Assembly (NCBI RefSeq): GCF_006538365.1
Contig: NZ_BJKN01000002.1
Location: 944,411 to 1,008,410 of the forward strand
Direction of reading: 5' to 3'
Origin: Moorella sp. E308F
Lineage (GTDB): Bacteria; Bacillota; DSM-521; Neomoorellales; Neomoorellaceae
Length of the DNA: 64,000 bases
Part shown: in pieces, positions 63,209 to 64,000 of the stretch
Layout: each line of letters begins with the position of its first letter
Position numbering within the stretch: the stretch's first letter is position 1
The notes under the pieces: generated by a model
Seen by the model: only the letters and a program-made list of their open reading frames with translations
Databases searched by the model: none
Told to the model about the DNA's origin: nothing
Program-made: the position numbers and the translations under genes

Positions 63209-64000
63209 CTACTCGTTAATACCTCCTGCCGCCTTGGATACTTCCCAGGCCGCCCGGGTATATTTAAACTGAGTGCTGGTCCGGTAAGTATCATAGGCCA
63301 GGCGATAATCATCAATCAGATGTTCGGTAAAGGGTAGATCACACTTTTCAAAGAACTTCTCCCAGCCGATCCTTTCCGCCCAGTCGCCAATGCGCTCATA
63401 CTTTCTGGCTTCAGCGGCATAAACTTCAATGATCTTCTTGACGGTGGCCACCACTTCTGGGAAGCGGGGGAAATTGTTGGGCAGCCAGGGGACGATTACT
63501 TTGGAGAACTTGGGTTCGCTGATACGGTTGGATATCTTGCCGCCGGCCAGGACGGCCACGCCATCGCCCAGCTTATCGGCAATGGGCAAAGCGGGGCACA
63601 TGGTATAGCAGTTGCCGCAGAACATGCAGCGTTCTTCTTTAATCTTAATCGTTTTCCTCCCGTCTTCCGTTTTTCCAGGCGACAGGGCTCCCACGGGACA
63701 GGCGGCTATGGCCAGGGGGATTTCGCAGATCGAGTCGATATTATCGTCCACAATGGGCGGTTTGCGATGGATGCCCAGCAGGGCGATATCCGAGCAGTGC
63801 ACAGCCCCGCACATGTTCAAGCAGCAGGCCACAGATATCCTGACGTGGGCCGGTAAAGTCATCCCGGTAAAGTAGTCCATGAGTTCGTCCATGATAGCCT
63901 TGACCATGGAGGAAGCGTCGGTAGCCGGGGTATGGCAGTGAATATAACCCTGGGTATGGACAATATTTGTTACCCCTGCACCCGTACCGCCGATGGGGTA
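63209..64000 (-). CDS. dsrB: Dissimilatory sulfite reductase beta subunit DsrB (5' end outside window)
   Basis: The frame stays open to the right edge, giving 263 visible residues. The visible start is [20 protein letters not shown]. The sirohaem/[4Fe-4S] ligand region is [20 protein letters not shown], and the inserted ferredoxin domain has [12 protein letters not shown]. These fit DsrB (the DsrA ferredoxin differs). It catalyses six-electron reduction of sulfite with DsrA, whose gene is expected upstream, outside the window. Confidence 0.93.
   Translation of the reverse strand, partial: YPIGGTGAGVTNIVHTQGYIHCHTPATDASSMVKAIMDELMDYFTGMTLPAHVRISVACCLNMCGAVHCSDIALLGIHRKPPIVDDNIDSICEIPLAIAACPVGALSPGKTEDGRKTIKIKEERCMFCGNCYTMCPALPIADKLGDGVAVLAGGKISNRISEPKFSKVIVPWLPNNFPRFPEVVATVKKIIEVYAAEARKYERIGDWAERIGWEKFFEKCDLPFTEHLIDDYRLAYDTYRTSTQFKYTRAAWEVSKAAGGINE

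Overview
This window comes from a thermophilic, spore-forming, acetogenic Clostridium relative, most likely Moorella or a very close neighbour. The basis is an intact sporulation sigma factor K, a three-gene oxalate oxidoreductase with the catalytic residues described for the Moorella thermoacetica enzyme, a dissimilatory sulfite reductase locus of Gram-positive type, and moderately GC-rich genes mostly on the minus strand. No rRNA, tRNA or CRISPR array was seen.

Layout. (1) 1-6.8 kb, minus strand: YqeG phosphatase, shikimate genes aroE-aroC-aroK-aroB, then type IV pilus ATPases pilB and pilT (pilT runs off the left edge). (2) 6.9-9 kb: rRNA methyltransferase and sigK. (3) 9-26 kb: a mosaic accessory region. 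It has an IclR regulator whose 5' end and operator are duplicated 2.3 kb away, a 5'-truncated histidine kinase, a VapBC-type toxin-antitoxin pair, and uronate catabolism genes (uronate isomerase-like, uxuB, uxuA). It also has a GH67-like glycosidase, an orphan URO-D protein, a TctABC-type transporter, a ROK regulator, broken IS3 and IS1182 elements, a broken SDR gene and a group II intron fragment. (4) 26-37.3 kb: a LacI regulator and an apparent 10-kb operon livKHMGF, URO-D, Zn-alcohol dehydrogenase, fumarate-reductase-like flavoprotein and OYE-type flavin reductase, closed by a terminator. (5) 37.4-40 kb: a DUF433/DUF5615 toxin-antitoxin pair, then eda and kdgK, which complete the uronate route to pyruvate and glyceraldehyde 3-phosphate. 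(6) 40-43.6 kb: patatin-like hydrolase, ClC transporter and NAD-dependent epimerase. (7) 43.7-52.2 kb: GntR regulator, archaeal-type CDC48 ATPase, oxalate oxidoreductase (gamma-delta, alpha, beta), LctP-family permease and a small membrane protein. (8) 52.4-64 kb: sulfite-reduction electron transfer complex in the order dsrK-J-O-P-M, cytochrome c maturation genes resB-ccsA, a lytic transglycosylase, FmdB, a HEAT-repeat protein, a TPR protein, dsrD and the 3' part of dsrB.

How it fits together. Uronates released or imported in region 3 would pass through isomerase, UxuB and UxuA to 2-keto-3-deoxygluconate, and then through KdgK and Eda in region 5. Oxalate, possibly imported by the LctP protein, would be split to CO2 and reduced ferredoxin. 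The Dsr genes would move membrane electrons to sulfite reduction.

Five loci (ROK, lacI, eda, CDC48, the RsbRD-dsrK operon) share a promoter-like motif resembling sigma-H promoters. GGTATACC palindromes next to gntR and the CDC48 gene look like operators. The least explained parts are the 10-kb liv/URO-D/ADH/flavoprotein/OYE operon, the two URO-D proteins without corrinoid partners, and the pairing of a CDC48 ATPase with oxalate oxidoreductase.
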